NCBI RefSeq assembly: GCF_050409585.1
Contig: NZ_JBNUPE010000010.1
Location: 5,779-69,778 of the forward strand
Direction of reading: 5' to 3'
DNA length: 64,000 nt
DNA from: Facklamia sp050409585
Lineage (GTDB): Bacteria; Bacillota; Bacilli; Lactobacillales; Aerococcaceae
Shown here: in pieces, positions 28,268-36,896 of the stretch
Layout of the letters: every line of letters starts with the position of its first letter
Numbering within the stretch: the stretch's first letter is position 1
The notes under the pieces: model-generated
The model's input: only the letters and a program-made list of their open reading frames with translations
Told to the model about the DNA's origin: nothing
The model's database searches: none
Position numbers and translations under genes: made by a program

Positions 28268-28663
28268 TAGGCACTGCACCCCATAAATAGGACAGAATAA
28301 AAACACCTTTGTTAGGCTGCTTGTTGGCGTTTTAATTCGATTTTGAGTGGATTTATCTCGCTAAGTTCTTCGAATCCTTTGCCATAAGTCTATTGTTTAC
28401 CGCCGGCTTGATTGAAGCGCTAGGTTTGACTTTAACGATCCCAAGGCCAGCAAATTTTTACTTGAGACGTGTTCTTAATGTTTCATTCATCTATTATTTG
28501 ATTATTAGTCCGGCCTTCATTTTTCATTTCAATACATTTCGATTTTGTTTCTGCAGAGTAAGCTAGGTGATTAACCCTAATCAAACACCTCCATTAAATT
28601 CATTTCACACGAATTCAACGGAGGTGTTTTTATGTTTGCCTCACTATTTGGGGGCAGTGCCTA
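28268..28663. mobile_element. Decayed insertion-sequence remnant with terminal inverted repeats
   Basis: This gene-free stretch of about 530 bases contains two imperfect inverted ends. TAGGCACTGC-n-CCCC and AAAAACACCT at 28268-28308 reappear inverted at 28622-28663. The 396 bases between have no intact ORF. On the minus strand a short reading segment ending ELKRQQAA-stop at about 28315-28390 looks like the tail of a lost transposase. An inner hairpin with AACACCTCC/GGAGGTGTT arms lies near the right end. The family is not identified and no clear target duplication is visible. Confidence 0.6.
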
Positions 28664-28687
28664 AATCAGGGAGGGAGTTTAATAAAA

Positions 28688-29917
28688 TTAATTAAAATCT
28701 TGATTTGACTCTTGATTATCATCAGCTACTTGCTTAAAAGAGTCGTATTTAGCAATATGTAATAACTTTTGTCTTTCTTCGTAAGAATAAGTCTCACGCT
28801 CTAGGACATCGCGCTTAATTATTTTGTAGATAGCGGAAGCTATCGGAACTCCTAGCAACATACCAGCTACTCCGTATAGTCCCCCGCCAATGGTTACAGC
28901 GAATAAAACCCACATACCTGGCAATCCTATCGATCCTCCCACAACTCGTGGATAAATGACATTTCCTTCGAATTGCTGGATGAGAATGATAAAGATAATA
29001 AACCATAATGCCTGGGGAACCGATTGCACTGAAATTAATAAGGCACCAATAGCTCCTGAAATATAAGCGCCTAGCATAGGAACCAAAGCAAAGAAACCAG
29101 TTAGAGATCCAATCATTCCAGCATAAGGAAATCTAAAGATCCACATACCTACGGTAACTAAAAAACCTAATATGATTGCTTCAATCACAGATCCTGTAAA
29201 GAAATGTTTAAAAGAGTCATTCAATGTCGTTAACACATAAAATATTCTGCGTGATACCGGCTTACTAGTATAAGTGGTAACGATTCTTAAAAATTGGTCC
29301 ATTAGTTTTTCTTTCGATAACAGTAAATAGATAGAGAAAATGAAGGCCAATACTCCATTAATAATAATAGAAGTTAAAGAACCGACCGTAGAGAGGGTGG
29401 TATTTACTACTCCAGTGATAAATCGATTTCCCATATCTTGAATACTTTTAAGAATATCAGCCCAATTTATTTCAAAACGGTCTAAGAATTCCATCGATTC
29501 TGCTGGTAACATTTTCTCAAGATTGGTAAGTGCTTCTTCTATGCGTGTAATTTGAAAGGGAACAGCTGTAATAAACTCTGTAATTACATTGTAAACTTGT
29601 GGTAAGACCAAGCCTAAGACAAATAACAATACTAAAATAATTGTTATAAGAGACAAAAGAATGGCGATCGGGCGTCGGTAGGGTTTAATCCAACTTTTAT
29701 CTGAGACTTTCTTTAGCAAGTCTTCATAACGCACCATTAAAATATTTAAAACATAAGCAATCGCGAGGCCCGAAAGAATCGGTAAAAAAACTTGGCCTAA
29801 ACGATTAATCCATGAAAAAATCACATCATAATTAAAGATTGCTAAGACTAAACCAGCAATTAAAAAGATGTAGCGAACAACAATTTTATCTAATCTATCA
29901 ATTTGTTTCAAAAGCAT
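28688..29917 (-). CDS. AI-2E family transporter (YdiK/TqsA-like permease)
   Basis: 409 residues, polytopic, with about seven or eight hydrophobic helices in the usual clusters. The family-typical stretch PYAGMIGSLTGFFALVPMLG is followed by QQFEGNVIYPRVVGGSIGLP. Members export or take up varied small solutes; the substrate here cannot be read from sequence. The ATG is preceded by a weak AGGGGAA site. Transcribed alone, after the clpB terminator. Confidence 0.9.
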   Translation of the reverse strand: MLLKQIDRLDKIVVRYIFLIAGLVLAIFNYDVIFSWINRLGQVFLPILSGLAIAYVLNILMVRYEDLLKKVSDKSWIKPYRRPIAILLSLITIILVLLFVLGLVLPQVYNVITEFITAVPFQITRIEEALTNLEKMLPAESMEFLDRFEINWADILKSIQDMGNRFITGVVNTTLSTVGSLTSIIINGVLAFIFSIYLLLSKEKLMDQFLRIVTTYTSKPVSRRIFYVLTTLNDSFKHFFTGSVIEAIILGFLVTVGMWIFRFPYAGMIGSLTGFFALVPMLGAYISGAIGALLISVQSVPQALWFIIFIILIQQFEGNVIYPRVVGGSIGLPGMWVLFAVTIGGGLYGVAGMLLGVPIASAIYKIIKRDVLERETYSYEERQKLLHIAKYDSFKQVADDNQESNQDFN

Positions 29918-30004
29918 TCCCCTTTCTCATGCATTCTATTCTAGCATCTTTTAGTCCTTTTTACACCATTTAGAAGGTATGTTTTCACTAGTTTAATTGT
30001 AAAA

Positions 30005-30031
30005 AAGGCCCTGATAATCAATCAGGACCTT
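30005..30031 (-). terminator. Terminator after clpB
   Basis: Stem AAGGCCCTGAT/ATCAGGACCTT (one G-U pair), followed by TTTTTTAC on the minus strand, 38 bases after the clpB stop. Confidence 0.85.
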
Positions 30032-30068
30032 AACTTATAGTAAAAGATTTAATTAGAAGATTTGGCAA

Positions 30069-32681
30069 TTAATTACCGGATGCTAACCCTTCAAATTGCA
30101 AATGATCATTAGCTAAATCCACTTTTACAAGTGAGTTTGGCAGAATATCACCCGCTATAATCGCTTTAGCTAATGGATTTTCCAATTCTTTAGTAATAAA
30201 ACGTAATAAAGGACGGGCTCCATAAATCGGATCATAACCTTTATCCGCTAGCCAATTGATGGCTTCTGAGGTTAATTGGAGTTCAATTTCTTGATAAGCC
30301 AAACGATGACGTAAATCTTTTAAGAATTTCTCTACTACACCTTGTAAATCTGCTCGAGTTAAAGGTTTAAAGAGAACGACATCATCAATTCGGTTGAGAA
30401 ATTCAGGTTTAAAGTGGTTGCTTAAGGCTTGATTTACTTGTGTTTCTACTTCAGCTAGAATTTCTCCCTTATCACTCACTCCTTCTAATAATAAATGAGA
30501 AGCAATATTAGAAGTCATGATTAAAACAGTGTTTTTGAAATCTACAACACGACCTTTAGAATCAGTCAGACGGCCATCATCTAAAACTTGTAAGAGAATA
30601 TTAAAAACATCTGGGTGAGCTTTTTCAATCTCGTCTAATAAGACAATGGAATATGGACTACGTCTTACAGCTTCTGTTAATTGGCCACCTTCTTCATAAC
30701 CAATATAACCTGGAGGGGCCCCGACTAAACGAGAAACGGAATGCTTCTCCATGTACTCAGACATATCGATTCGAACCATGTGGTTTTCATCATCGAATAA
30801 GACTTCGGCCAAGGACTTGGCTAATTCTGTTTTACCAACACCGGTTGGACCTAGGAAGAGGAAGGAACCAATTGGTTTACGTGGATCTTGCAAACCAGCT
30901 CTTGATCTTAGGATGGCTTGTGTTACTTTTTCTACCGCTTCATCTTGCCCCATCACTCTTTGATGAAGCGTTTGATCCAAGTGCATTAACTTGGTTCTTT
31001 CTCCTTCAACTAAGCGACTGACTGGAATACCAGTTAATCTTTCAACTACTTTGGCTATTTCAACATCAGTCACACGTTCTTGAGTTAACCGTTCAGTATC
31101 AGACTGTAAAGTTTCTTCTGCTTTAGCCTCTAACTCTTTTAATTCTTGCTCTAAATGCGGAATTTCGCCATGCTGTAAGCGAGCCGCTGCTTCAAGATCA
31201 TAATTACTCTGAGCTTCTTCTAACTGTCTACGCGCATTATCTAAGGCTTCTCGCTTATCTCTTAAAGCGTTAGAAGCTTCTTTTTCTACTTCCCAACGCA
31301 TTTTCAGTTGATTGGCTTCTTCTCTTAAATCAGCCAATTCTTCTTGAAGATTTTCTAAACGTTTCTTAGAAGCCTCATCAGATTCTTTTTTCAAGGCAGC
31401 CTCTTCAATTTCTAATTGCATTAACCGTCGGTTGACAGCATCCATTTCAGTTGGCATAGAATTCATTTCTACGCGAATAGTAGCAGATGCCTCGTCAACT
31501 AAGTCAATTGCCTTATCTGGTAAGAAACGATCGGTAATATATCGATGTGATAAGGTTGCAGCGGCCACTAAGGCATTATCATGGATATTGACCCCATGGT
31601 GAATCTCGTAACGTTCCTTTAGACCTCTTAGGATAGAAATAGTATCTTCAACTGTTGGTTCTTGGACTAAAACGCGCTGGAATCGACGTTCTAAGGCCTT
31701 ATCTTTTTCAATGTTTTCACGATACTCGTCTAAGGTTGTCGCACCAATACAGTGCAATTCTCCCCTTGCTAGCATCGGTTTTAACAAATTACCAGCGTCC
31801 ATCGATCCTTCTGTCTTACCTGCACCAACAATGGTATGAATCTCATCAATGAAGAGTAAAATTCTCCCTTCGGATTCTTTTACCTCTTTAAGAACGGCTT
31901 TTAAACGTTCCTCAAATTCTCCACGATATTTTGCTCCTGCTATTAAGGAGCCCATATCTAAGGAATAAAGTTCCTTATCTTTTAAGTTTTCGGGAACATC
32001 TTTGCGAACAATTCGATGGGCCAATCCTTCGATAATGGCTGTTTTACCTACACCTGGCTCACCAATTAGAATCGGATTGTTCTTGGTTTTTCTAGATAAA
32101 ATTCTGATAACATCACGAATTTCTTCATCACGACCGATTACTGGATCCAGCTTATTATTTTTAACCGCATCATTAAGATTCGTTGCATATTTATCTAGAG
32201 ACTCATAAGTCTCTTCTTGGTTTTGTGATGTCACACGATCTCCCCCTCTTAATTTCTCAATTCTTTCTCTTAGTAGGGACTCATTAATAGCCTTTTGGTT
32301 TAACCATTTGGTCAAAGGATTATTTTTTTGCTTATATAAAGCTAGTAGAATCACTTCAGTGGCTAAGTATTCATCCTTATATTTCTTTGCTATTTGACTG
32401 GCGTCATTCAATAACTGAGTAAATCTTTGACTAAAGTGTTGGCCATATTGAATATTTTGACCGGCAACTTGAGGTAATTGATCAATTTCTCCTTCAATCA
32501 CTGCTTGAAAAGCCGACCGATCAACACCTATATCTTCATATAATTTTGCAGCATAATGGTCTGCTTGAATAAATATACGCCATAAATGCGGGATATCAAT
32601 CTCTTGATGCTGTCTTCTAATAGCAATTTGTTGCGCTTCAGCTATGGCGCTTTGCAAAGTGGTTGTCATTTTTTCTATCAT
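30069..32681 (-). CDS. clpB: ATP-dependent disaggregase ClpB (Hsp100)
   Basis: Hexameric chaperone that resolubilises aggregates together with DnaK, DnaJ and GrpE. 870 residues: Clp_N repeats (about 1-145), first AAA+ domain with GEPGVGKTAI, a coiled-coil M domain (about 400-530), second AAA+ domain with GPTGVGKTEL and the Walker B LLDEIEKAHPD. The ClpP-docking loop of ClpA/ClpC is not evident and the long M domain fits ClpB. The ATG is preceded by AAGGAG. Two CtsR boxes control it, so it is a class III heat-shock gene. Confidence 0.98.
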   Translation of the reverse strand: MIEKMTTTLQSAIAEAQQIAIRRQHQEIDIPHLWRIFIQADHYAAKLYEDIGVDRSAFQAVIEGEIDQLPQVAGQNIQYGQHFSQRFTQLLNDASQIAKKYKDEYLATEVILLALYKQKNNPLTKWLNQKAINESLLRERIEKLRGGDRVTSQNQEETYESLDKYATNLNDAVKNNKLDPVIGRDEEIRDVIRILSRKTKNNPILIGEPGVGKTAIIEGLAHRIVRKDVPENLKDKELYSLDMGSLIAGAKYRGEFEERLKAVLKEVKESEGRILLFIDEIHTIVGAGKTEGSMDAGNLLKPMLARGELHCIGATTLDEYRENIEKDKALERRFQRVLVQEPTVEDTISILRGLKERYEIHHGVNIHDNALVAAATLSHRYITDRFLPDKAIDLVDEASATIRVEMNSMPTEMDAVNRRLMQLEIEEAALKKESDEASKKRLENLQEELADLREEANQLKMRWEVEKEASNALRDKREALDNARRQLEEAQSNYDLEAAARLQHGEIPHLEQELKELEAKAEETLQSDTERLTQERVTDVEIAKVVERLTGIPVSRLVEGERTKLMHLDQTLHQRVMGQDEAVEKVTQAILRSRAGLQDPRKPIGSFLFLGPTGVGKTELAKSLAEVLFDDENHMVRIDMSEYMEKHSVSRLVGAPPGYIGYEEGGQLTEAVRRSPYSIVLLDEIEKAHPDVFNILLQVLDDGRLTDSKGRVVDFKNTVLIMTSNIASHLLLEGVSDKGEILAEVETQVNQALSNHFKPEFLNRIDDVVLFKPLTRADLQGVVEKFLKDLRHRLAYQEIELQLTSEAINWLADKGYDPIYGARPLLRFITKELENPLAKAIIAGDILPNSLVKVDLANDHLQFEGLASGN

Positions 32682-32696
32682 ATTCTCACTCCTTAA

Positions 32697-32713
32697 GGTC
32701 AGAATTGGTCAAA
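32697..32713. promoter_or_regulatory. CtsR box 1 upstream of clpB
   Basis: GGTCAGA-ATT-GGTCAAA, matching the CtsR heptad repeat RGTCAAA-NAN-RGTCAAA at nearly all positions. It lies between the -10 box and the clpB ribosome site. Confidence 0.82.
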
Positions 32714-32730
32714 TTATTTAATCTATATTA

Positions 32731-32750
32731 AAAGCTCTCTCAAAGAGCTT
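32731..32750 (-). promoter_or_regulatory. Hairpin in the clpB 5' UTR
   Basis: AAGCTCT/AGAGCTT arms with a short loop, directly after the predicted start site and followed by TTAATAT. It may stabilise the mRNA or act as a weak attenuator. Confidence 0.4.
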
Positions 32751-32756
32751 AAATTG

Positions 32757-32785
32757 AGTATAACCTATTGGTCAGGAATGGTCAA
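32757..32785 (-). promoter_or_regulatory. Sigma-A promoter of clpB
   Basis: On the minus strand, TTGACC (32780-32785), a 17-base spacer and TATACT (32757-32762). The -35 box lies inside CtsR box 2. Confidence 0.85.
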
Positions 32786-32786
32786 T
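32770..32786. promoter_or_regulatory. CtsR box 2 covering the clpB -35 element
   Basis: GGTCAGG-AAT-GGTCAAT, a CtsR heptad repeat. Its second half is the -35 element, so bound repressor would block polymerase. Confidence 0.82.
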
Positions 32787-32838
32787 AGGTTGGGGCAAAA
32801 TTTTTAGGAAAAAATAAACTTCTACTAAATTACTTAAA

Positions 32839-33204
32839 TTATTTTAAAAAGTAATTAATTTCCACTTGTATAGAATCTAAATCAATCAATGAATGATCCT
32901 GATAATATTTCTTAATAGTCTTTTGACTCTGATCAATTATAAAATTTAATTGATGCCAGTCTGAGAGGTCAAGTGCATATTCTTCAATTAATAGAGAGAT
33001 TCGTTGTAAGACTATATCCTTAATTCGATTCCTTTCGATACTGATTAAGAGCGGAAAGCCACTACGAATATCTGTGGCGATCATTGAGGAGGGTAAAAGA
33101 AGAATCAGTTTGAAAACCAATTGATTGATTTGGTCTTGGCTAACTTTTTCAATATAAGAACTTAAATCCACCCGATGGTCTAACCATTGTTTAGTTTTTT
33201 GCAA
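32839..33204 (-). CDS. Hypothetical protein of unknown function
   Basis: About 121 residues, not recognised. It is mostly helical and charged, with a central hydrophobic stretch (LVFKLILLLPSSMIATDIRSG) that could be a buried helix. The start is unclear: a TTG at 33202-33204 has AAAGGTGA upstream, while the same frame also opens with a TTG at 33226-33228 overlapping the hydrolase stop. It is the last gene of the DUF59-hydrolase operon, so it may be translated by coupling. Confidence 0.6.
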   Translation of the reverse strand: MQKTKQWLDHRVDLSSYIEKVSQDQINQLVFKLILLLPSSMIATDIRSGFPLLISIERNRIKDIVLQRISLLIEEYALDLSDWHQLNFIIDQSQKTIKKYYQDHSLIDLDSIQVEINYFLK

Positions 33205-33220
33205 GCAATCACCTTTCTTA

Positions 33221-34063
33221 TTATTCAAAAAAATCTTTTCTTTCTAAAGATAGCTTTTCTACGTACTCCCATATCTGATCGGTTTCTTTAAGAGAAGCTG
33301 CCTTTAAAAAGCTGGCCATCTTAACAATTTCTTTAAATGGAACCCGATGATAAGCAGGTTCGTGGTTGAAGTATGTATTTTGACTATAGGGTTGATCGAT
33401 GATGGATTCCACAAATTCTACCGTATCTTGATAAGGAACAAGCGGATCATTTTCGCCATGCCAAATATATAAAGGGCGATTGGCTATCTTTTCGGCTTGC
33501 TTACTTAAATCTGACTGATAAATAATGGCAAATTCTTTATGTGTTTCTTTTAAAAGTTGATTATTCGTTAGACTTTGATTAGATGATGACTGGTTATTAA
33601 TAATATTTTGATCAATCAACTTAGAAATGTGCGCACTCCCCATTAAGGAAACGGCTGCTGAAAGAAATGGGTGTCTACTGAGTAAAAGTAAAGTGGTCAT
33701 TGCTCCCATTGACATTCCCGAAACTGCCACAAAATTATCCTTAGTCGTCGATTTAAAATGGTCGAATAATAATGGAAATTCTTCTATATTAGCTCGAAGA
33801 GCCATTAAAAAACCTTGCAATTCTAGCGACTTTCTATCCCCTCTTTTCCCATGTAAATAGGCATCTGGCATGACTACTCGAAAGCCTTGTCGGGCAATTT
33901 CCATACCAAAATGTAAATGTTCACCAGCTGAGTTGGTCCATCCATGATAGAAAAAAACAAGTGGTAAGGGCTGATTCACTTGCTCACTAGGAGATAGAGT
34001 CCGTCCTGGAAGAGGGCCAAATGGCCCATCTTCAATCACAAAATCAGAAACCATGACATCCAT
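33221..34063 (-). CDS. Alpha/beta hydrolase (YitV-like esterase/peptidase)
   Basis: 280 residues. An oxyanion-type motif VFFYHGWTNSAGEH lies near residue 40, the nucleophile elbow GMSMGAMTTL near 115-124, the acid in WHGENDPLVPYQDT and a late histidine in EPAYHRVP, so the triad is complete. No signal peptide is present. Substrate unknown. Its ATG overlaps the stop of the DUF59 gene by one base (TAATG), so the two are translationally coupled. Confidence 0.88.
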   Translation of the reverse strand: MDVMVSDFVIEDGPFGPLPGRTLSPSEQVNQPLPLVFFYHGWTNSAGEHLHFGMEIARQGFRVVMPDAYLHGKRGDRKSLELQGFLMALRANIEEFPLLFDHFKSTTKDNFVAVSGMSMGAMTTLLLLSRHPFLSAAVSLMGSAHISKLIDQNIINNQSSSNQSLTNNQLLKETHKEFAIIYQSDLSKQAEKIANRPLYIWHGENDPLVPYQDTVEFVESIIDQPYSQNTYFNHEPAYHRVPFKEIVKMASFLKAASLKETDQIWEYVEKLSLERKDFFE

Positions 34064-34401
34064 TACATCACTCCTAAAGCTATCTTGGCATAGCGTGATA
34101 ATTTATCTAAAGACCAGGGTGGATCAAAAGTAATAGTAACTTCAACATTATTAACTTGAGGAACATCTTCGAAAGTTCCATTTAATTCATCCACAATAAC
34201 ATCTGCCATTGGGCACATTGGAGTAGTTAGAGTTAATAAAATCTTTAAAATCCCCTCTTCAGTTAAATCGGCTCGATAAATCAAACCTAAATTAATTAAA
34301 TCGACCCCTAATTCAGGGTCAATCACATTCGATAAACGATCCACAATCATACGTTCTTCATCATTTAAACTTTTTGTGTCGCGCATTTTTTCTAAATCCA
34401 T
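34063..34401 (-). CDS. DUF59 / MIP18-family protein (SufT or PaaD-like)
   Basis: 112 residues. Family motifs are NVIDPELGVDLINLGLIY, LTLTTPMCPMADVIVDEL with the conserved cysteine, and a C-terminal VTITFDPPW. DUF59 proteins assist iron-sulfur cluster maturation. The ATG is preceded by GTGAGG. No suf genes are visible nearby; it heads an operon with a hydrolase. Confidence 0.9.
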   Translation of the reverse strand: MDLEKMRDTKSLNDEERMIVDRLSNVIDPELGVDLINLGLIYRADLTEEGILKILLTLTTPMCPMADVIVDELNGTFEDVPQVNNVEVTITFDPPWSLDKLSRYAKIALGVM

Positions 34402-34469
34402 TCAAACGCCTCACTTTCTTTGTTTTCATTCTACATCAATTCAAGCTTTTAGCCAATAATCATGAATAG

Positions 34470-34499
34470 TTGCCCTTAAGCTTTCATATTTGCTATAAT
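34470..34499 (+). promoter_or_regulatory. Promoter of the Cof-type phosphatase gene
   Basis: TTGCCC (34470-34475), an 18-base spacer and TATAAT (34494-34499), 29 bases before the ATG. Confidence 0.75.
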
Positions 34500-34527
34500 C
34501 GAAGCAATCTCTAAAGGAGGCGAATTA

Positions 34528-35346
34528 ATGAGCCAACATATGATTGCCATTGATTTAGATGGCACTACTCTAAACAATCAATCCAAACTTACTCCTTTAA
34601 CGATTCAAACATTGCAAAAATTAGATCACATGGGTCATTTAGTTTGTATCGTTACTGGAAGACCTTATCGGACTAGTAAAGAAATTTATCAAGTCTTAAA
34701 CCTCGTTACACCTATGGTTAATTTTAACGGTGCCTATTGTCACTTCCCTGACCGACCTGAGTGGCTAGCAAGTTACTACCATGAGTTAGATCGTGAAATA
34801 GTCTTTGATTTATTTAACCGGCAAGATGAATTAGGCATTCAGCTAGTTTGTGCCGAAGGTAAGGAACGTCTTTATACTTCCTCAATGAATCTTCCTGAGT
34901 CACCCTATTATCCAGCCGAAGACGCAAGCTATCAAAAACTTTCTCGACAAACTCTCATTCATAATCCGATTGCTGTAACCCTTTTCACTTCGGAAGCAGA
35001 CCAAATACCTATTCAAAAGAAAATCATGGCTAGCTATCCAAATCAAGTTTCTGTGCGAACTTGGGGGGGTGAAATACCCGTTTTAGAAGTGGTTAGTAAA
35101 AATTTACACAAGGCAGTGGGTGTTAAAACCATTGCTGACTTCTATCATATTCCTCGTCAAAATATTCTAGCCTTCGGTGATGAAGATAACGACTTGGAGA
35201 TGATTGAATTTGCAGGTCATGGCGTGGCAATGAGTAATGCCATCCAACCCCTCAAAGATATTGCTAACGATATTACTGAGCATTCCAATGATCAAGATGG
35301 TCTGGCTCATTATCTTATCGATTATTTTAATCTTTCTTTTAATTAA
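34528..35346 (+). CDS. Cof-type HAD-superfamily phosphatase
   Basis: 272 residues. The HAD motifs are MIAIDLDGTTLNN (catalytic Asp pair, residues 8 and 10), CIVTGRPYRT, and a C-terminal AFGDEDNDLEMIEFAGHGVAM that binds magnesium. The C2B-type cap lies between them. Members dephosphorylate sugar phosphates and flavin or pyridoxal phosphates; the substrate here is not determined. The ATG is preceded by AAAGGAGG. Confidence 0.93.
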   Translation: MSQHMIAIDLDGTTLNNQSKLTPLTIQTLQKLDHMGHLVCIVTGRPYRTSKEIYQVLNLVTPMVNFNGAYCHFPDRPEWLASYYHELDREIVFDLFNRQDELGIQLVCAEGKERLYTSSMNLPESPYYPAEDASYQKLSRQTLIHNPIAVTLFTSEADQIPIQKKIMASYPNQVSVRTWGGEIPVLEVVSKNLHKAVGVKTIADFYHIPRQNILAFGDEDNDLEMIEFAGHGVAMSNAIQPLKDIANDITEHSNDQDGLAHYLIDYFNLSFN

Positions 35347-35382
35347 TAATAAGTTATTACTTTATTTCTGACTTCACTTTGA

Positions 35383-35388
35383 TATAAT
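35383..35388 (+). promoter_or_regulatory. Extended -10 promoter of the small-peptide gene
   Basis: TATAAT preceded by TGA (TGN extended -10), 45 bases before the ATG at 35434. No good -35 box is visible. Confidence 0.55.
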
Positions 35389-35433
35389 TTATTTGAAGAG
35401 AATATTCTAATCTTGCTTATTGAAGGAGGCGTT

Positions 35434-35574
35434 ATGATGTTGAAGCAACTTTTCAGTTTGAAAAAATTCAGAAGCTGCATTCAATCACTCTTTCTGAATA
35501 GAAACTCTTCCACTCAGCCTGCATTTCTTGGAGGTAACTTCTCAATTAAAATAATCAACTCACATATCCCCTAA
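35434..35574 (+). CDS. Small peptide of 46 residues, unknown function
   Basis: An ATG directly preceded by GAAGGAGG opens a 46-codon frame that ends in TAA inside a terminator. The peptide is basic at the N-terminus (MMLKQLFSLKKFRSC) with a central PAFLGGNFSIKI segment. No secretion signal or obvious membrane helix is evident, and I do not recognise it. The promoter, ribosome site, ORF and terminator form a complete small transcription unit, which argues for a real gene or regulatory RNA. Confidence 0.5.
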   Translation: MMLKQLFSLKKFRSCIQSLFLNRNSSTQPAFLGGNFSIKIINSHIP

Positions 35575-35594
35575 CCAATTTTTGGTGGGGGTAT
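35564..35594 (+). terminator. Terminator of the small-peptide gene
   Basis: ATATCCCC/GGGGGTAT arms with an inner ACCA/TGGT pairing, followed by TTTTATTTTAT. The stop codon of the small ORF lies in the stem. Confidence 0.75.
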
Positions 35595-35690
35595 TTTATT
35601 TTATGTCAAGTAAGTGCAGAGACTAATTTGTGAAAGGAGTGTTGGGATTGTCATTAACTCAAACTAAAAAGAAAGGTTAAGGTGATCCAA

Positions 35691-35720
35691 ATGCTTAAAT
35701 TGCACGTATCTCGCTCCTAG
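35691..35720 (+). other. Possible nine-codon leader-type ORF in a gene-free stretch
   Basis: AAGGTGATCCAA precedes an ATG that opens nine codons (MLKLHVSRS) ending in TAG. No gene follows on the plus strand, so this may be the leader of a lost gene. The rest of 35,600-35,770 shows no other convincing feature. Confidence 0.2.
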
Positions 35721-35774
35721 GCGTTAATAGGAATAAAGTAAACCATCCTTTTAGCAAAAGTAATCAGAAACTAA

Positions 35775-35860
35775 AAAAGAGCAATGGAAGAATGTACTGA
35801 CTCCCTAAAGTTGGATTTCATGGTCCAACTTCTTGGGGTCACTATATCCCTTGCTCTTTT
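35775..35860. terminator. Large hairpin serving as terminator after yitT; inner part resembles fused IS ends
   Basis: Outer arms AAAAGAGCAA/TTGCTCTTTT enclose an imperfect palindrome with perfect AAGTTGGA/TCCAACTT arms and partial TGACTCCC/TGGGGTCA pairing. T runs follow on both strands, so it can terminate yitT (minus) and plus-strand transcripts. The inner palindrome looks like two insertion-sequence ends joined without an interior. Confidence 0.65.
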
Positions 35861-35867
35861 ACTTTGT

Positions 35868-36881
35868 TTAGAAATCGTCATCCTCATGCTCGATTCCATC
35901 ATATAATTGATCAAATTCCATCGGCAGGTTGAAAAAGCTAAAGTCTTCAGATTCCTCTTCTAATGGTCTGTCGACTTGAACTTGTTTCCTCATAGCCTTT
36001 TGTTGGTCTCTACTAAAGAAATGACCTACCACTTTATTCGAACGAATAAAGTTAATAAAAGCTTTAGGGTCTGTTTGTCGAATGGCTTGCTCTAAGGGGA
36101 ACATTTCATAGCGGTTTAAAACAACCATTAAGACATCTCGTTTATCACGCGAGTAGCCACCTTGTCCTTCAAGAATAGTTACTCCTCGAACAATTGACTT
36201 ATAAATAGCGTTGACTACTTCATCCGTATTATTAGTCACTACTAAAGCTGTAAGGCGTTGCTCATTGGTATGAATGGCATCAATTGTTTTAGCTAAGGCA
36301 TAAATGGAGATCAAGGTATAAAGGGCAAATTCCCAATCATATAATAAGCCAGAAGCTAAAATAATTAATGAGTTGATGGCAAAACCAATGAATGCCACAT
36401 TCATATCAGTAGCACGAGAAATTACCAAAGTAATAATATCTAAACCACCACATGACATACCATATTTAATAGTTATCCCAGAACCAATGCCACAAATCAC
36501 TCCACCTATAATCGCATTAAGCAACGGATTAGAAGAAATGACTGTTAAAGGAATCATATTAGTTGCTAAGGAAGATACAAAAACAACAATTAAGGTCCAA
36601 ATAGTAAACTGCTTTCCTAATTTCACCCATGAAAGAATAATAATCGGAATATTAAATAGAAAATAGATATTCCCTACTGTCATATAAGGACCTATAACTG
36701 GGATATTCACTGCAAAGTAGTTTAAAATTTGTGCTAAACCAGAAGTACCTGATGAGAAAATATTTCCAGGCATTAAAAAGAGCTTTAAGCCAATACCTAT
36801 ACATAAGGCAGCTGTTAAGGCCACCGTCAGTTCAAATAAAAAGTTTAGCCAAGGTCTTTGTTGTATATATTCAATGATCAA
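35868..36881 (-). CDS. YitT family membrane protein (DUF161 with DUF2179)
   Basis: 337 residues. Five to six membrane helices (about 10-200) hold the family stretch IGLKLFLMPGNIFSSGTSGL and YGMSCGGLDIITLV, followed by a soluble DUF2179 domain (about 225-290, VTILEGQGGYSRDKRDVLMVV) and an acidic C-terminus. Function of the family is unsettled. The start is a TTG at 36879-36881 with GGAGG nine bases upstream. It lies 16 bases after the preceding gene and is co-transcribed with it. Confidence 0.9.
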   Translation of the reverse strand: MIIEYIQQRPWLNFLFELTVALTAALCIGIGLKLFLMPGNIFSSGTSGLAQILNYFAVNIPVIGPYMTVGNIYFLFNIPIIILSWVKLGKQFTIWTLIVVFVSSLATNMIPLTVISSNPLLNAIIGGVICGIGSGITIKYGMSCGGLDIITLVISRATDMNVAFIGFAINSLIILASGLLYDWEFALYTLISIYALAKTIDAIHTNEQRLTALVVTNNTDEVVNAIYKSIVRGVTILEGQGGYSRDKRDVLMVVLNRYEMFPLEQAIRQTDPKAFINFIRSNKVVGHFFSRDQQKAMRKQVQVDRPLEEESEDFSFFNLPMEFDQLYDGIEHEDDDF

Positions 36882-36896
36882 TTTATTTTTCCTCCA

